8,285 nt of DNA, taken from NCBI GenBank assembly GCA_030697085.1, contig JAUYQT010000442.1:1-8285 (forward strand), in the 5' to 3' direction. Below are positions 7,054 to 8,285 of this stretch, piece by piece. The DNA is from Azonexus sp. (lineage in GTDB: Bacteria; Pseudomonadota; Gammaproteobacteria; Burkholderiales; Rhodocyclaceae). Under the pieces are notes generated by a model, which made no database searches, was not told where the DNA came from, and saw only the letters and a program-made list of their open reading frames with translations. Positions within the stretch are counted from its first letter, which is position 1. Each line of letters begins with the position of its first letter. The position numbers and the translations under genes are program-made.

Positions 7054-7514
7054 CGTCTAATCCCCGTCAGTTCACGCTGAATCGCCTGAATATTGCGCTC
7101 GTGCTGTGCGACGCGGTCCCGATAAGGTGCCAGACGATCCGGTGAGGCGCGCAAGGCTTCCTGATCGCTCAAATCGCGACGCGCCTGCTCCAGGCTACGC
7201 TGCTCGCCCGCCAGTTCCTGCTCAAGAATATGCTGGCGATCGTTATCGCGGGCCTTCTGGGTGTCTTCCTGCACACGCGGAAAGCCGGCCGGTGTTGGAT
7301 TGGCGGCAGCGCCAACGGAGCGGGTACGTGGTGATGGCGGAGGCGGCATTGAAGACTCGGGGCCGCTGACAATTGCCTTGCAGCTTTTTTCCACCCGCGA
7401 ATTGGAAATCAGCGTGCCACCATTGGCGTCAATACATTTGTAAATCGTCTGCGCCGAAAGCGGCATGGCGACAGCGGCGATTAGCAAGACAAGGGCACTA
7501 CGCATCATTGTCAT
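7050..7514 (-). CDS. Exported DUF4124 domain protein with C-terminal coiled coil
   Basis: A 154-residue protein of unknown function. It has an N-terminal signal peptide (R5, then hydrophobic 7-19, predicted cleavage after LSA at residue 21), so it should be periplasmic. The mature start, TIYKCIDANG...NSRVEKSC, matches the DUF4124 pattern, with two cysteines (C27 and C45) that could form a disulfide. A proline-rich linker (about 55-78) leads into a charged Glu/Gln/Arg-rich region (about 82-154) with strong coiled-coil character. An AAGGA ribosome binding site lies upstream of the ATG at 7514. ATG codons at 7508 and 7505 are also possible starts, and 7508 has the more usual spacing. The gene lies downstream of glnA on the same strand but behind a strong terminator, so it depends on read-through or its own promoter. 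From memory, small DUF4124 genes often sit between glnA and ntrB in betaproteobacteria; the reason is not known to me. Confidence 0.88.
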   Translation of the reverse strand: MTMMRSALVLLIAAVAMPLSAQTIYKCIDANGGTLISNSRVEKSCKAIVSGPESSMPPPPSPRTRSVGAAANPTPAGFPRVQEDTQKARDNDRQHILEQELAGEQRSLEQARRDLSDQEALRASPDRLAPYRDRVAQHERNIQAIQRELTGIRR

Positions 7515-7573
7515 TTATCCTTTTAAGCGTTTTAGTTTAACGGACATAGCGCCGCTCCCGACAAAAAGTGGAC

Positions 7574-7602
7574 AAAAAAAGGGCGGGAAAACCCGCCCTT
7601 TT
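7574..7602 (-). terminator. Rho-independent terminator of glnA
   Basis: Stem AAAAGGGCGGG (7577-7587) with complement CCCGCCCTTTT (7592-7602) and an AAAA loop (7588-7591): 11 perfect pairs with a GC-rich core. On the minus strand the core is followed by seven T residues (from A 7574-7580), 18 bp past the glnA stop. A four-T tract follows on the plus side too, so weak bidirectional action is possible, though no plus-strand gene approaches it directly. Confidence 0.93.
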
Positions 7603-7619
7603 CAACCACTATTTTTTGA

Positions 7620-8285
7620 TCAGCAGCTGTAATAAAGGTCAAATTCGACAGGATGAGTCGTCATGCGAACCTTATTGACTTCTTCCATCTTCAACGCAAT
7701 GTAAGCATCGATCCATTCATTGGAGAACACACCACCACGGGTCAGGAACTCGCGGTCGTTGTCCAGCGCGGCCAGTGCTTCTTCGAGAGAGGCGCAAACG
7801 GTCGGGATCTTTGCATCTTCTTCCGGCGGCAGATCGTAAAGATTCTTGTCAGCCGGATCACCCGGGTGAATCTTGTTCTGAATACCATCAAGACCGGCCA
7901 TCATCAGTGCAGCGAAACACAGGTACGGATTGGCAATCGGATCCGGGAAACGGGTCTCGATACGACGCGCCTTGGTCGAGGCTACGTGCGGGATACGGAT
8001 GGAAGCAGAACGGTTTTTAGCGGAGTAAGCCAGCTTGACCGGGGCTTCGTAATGCGGCACCAGACGCTTGTAGGAGTTGGTACCCGGGTTGGTAATGGCG
8101 TTTAGCGCCTTGGCGTGCTTGATGATGCCGCCGATGTAGAACAGCGCCAATTCGGACAGACCGGCATAGCCGTCACCGGCGAACAGGTTCTTGCCATCTT
8201 TCCAGATCGACTGGTGAACGTGCATACCGGAACCGTTGTCGCCAACGATCGGATTCGGCATGAAAGTGGCGGTCTTGCCGTATTG
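7620..8285 (-). CDS. glnA: Glutamine synthetase type I (GSI-beta), C-terminal half; 5' end beyond the window
   Basis: ATP-dependent ligation of ammonia to glutamate to form glutamine; cytoplasmic dodecamer. The frame is open from the right edge, beginning [10 protein letters not shown], to a TGA at 7620-7622, giving 221 residues, roughly the C-terminal half of a protein of about 470. Recognisable segments are [12 protein letters not shown] (metal/ammonia-site region with the catalytic-domain histidines), [13 protein letters not shown], the arginine-bearing active-site strand [11 protein letters not shown], the [11 protein letters not shown] segment, and [20 protein letters not shown]. In the last, the tyrosine encoded at 7836-7838 aligns with E. 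coli Tyr397, the GlnE adenylylation site, so activity is probably controlled by adenylylation. It ends [11 protein letters not shown], close to the E. coli C-terminus. The start and promoter are outside the window. The nearby ntrBC genes on the same strand are the expected transcriptional regulators. Confidence 0.98.
   Translation of the reverse strand, partial: QYGKTATFMPNPIVGDNGSGMHVHQSIWKDGKNLFAGDGYAGLSELALFYIGGIIKHAKALNAITNPGTNSYKRLVPHYEAPVKLAYSAKNRSASIRIPHVASTKARRIETRFPDPIANPYLCFAALMMAGLDGIQNKIHPGDPADKNLYDLPPEEDAKIPTVCASLEEALAALDNDREFLTRGGVFSNEWIDAYIALKMEEVNKVRMTTHPVEFDLYYSC

Noticed and set aside
7515..7573. Promoter for the DUF4124 gene (minus-strand TTGTCG and TAAACT)
   Set aside because: The best pair of hexamers has a 19-bp spacer and a poor -10 match, too weak to list as a feature.

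Overview
The window looks like a chromosomal segment of a betaproteobacterium, most likely of the Rhodocyclales (Dechloromonas/Azoarcus-like). I infer this from the moderately high GC content, the betaproteobacterial style of the NtrC and GlnA sequences, and the order glnA - DUF4124 gene - ntrB - ntrC. No database search was possible, so the taxonomic call is tentative.

Layout from left to right: ntrC on the minus strand, cut by the left edge at its extreme C-terminus (1-1404); ntrB on the minus strand (1471-2532); a short divergent intergenic region (2533-2641) with a candidate promoter; a plus-strand RND efflux pair, made of a lipoprotein periplasmic adaptor (2642-3739) and an inner-membrane HAE1-type pump (3743-6871); a 178-bp convergent intergenic region holding two facing arrays of a TTAGNNN heptamer around a terminator hairpin; a minus-strand gene for a small exported DUF4124 coiled-coil protein (7050-7514); a second strong terminator (about 7574-7602); and the C-terminal half of glnA on the minus strand, cut by the right edge (7620-8285).

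Functionally there are two modules. The minus-strand genes form the nitrogen-control set: glutamine synthetase, and the NtrB/NtrC two-component system that activates nitrogen-regulated sigma-54 promoters. The DUF4124 gene lies between them with unknown function. The plus-strand RND pair lies between the DUF4124 gene and ntrB in the opposite orientation, as if placed inside a glnA-to-ntrBC cluster. It has no outer-membrane TolC-type gene and no local regulator in the window.

No gene here looks like a new system. The least ordinary structure is the heptamer repeat block at 6861-7053: 18 head-to-tail 7-bp units, then a terminator hairpin, then about 5.5 units in reverse orientation. The stop codons of both flanking convergent genes are TAGs inside the repeat units. 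There is no gene-free stretch longer than 300 bases.
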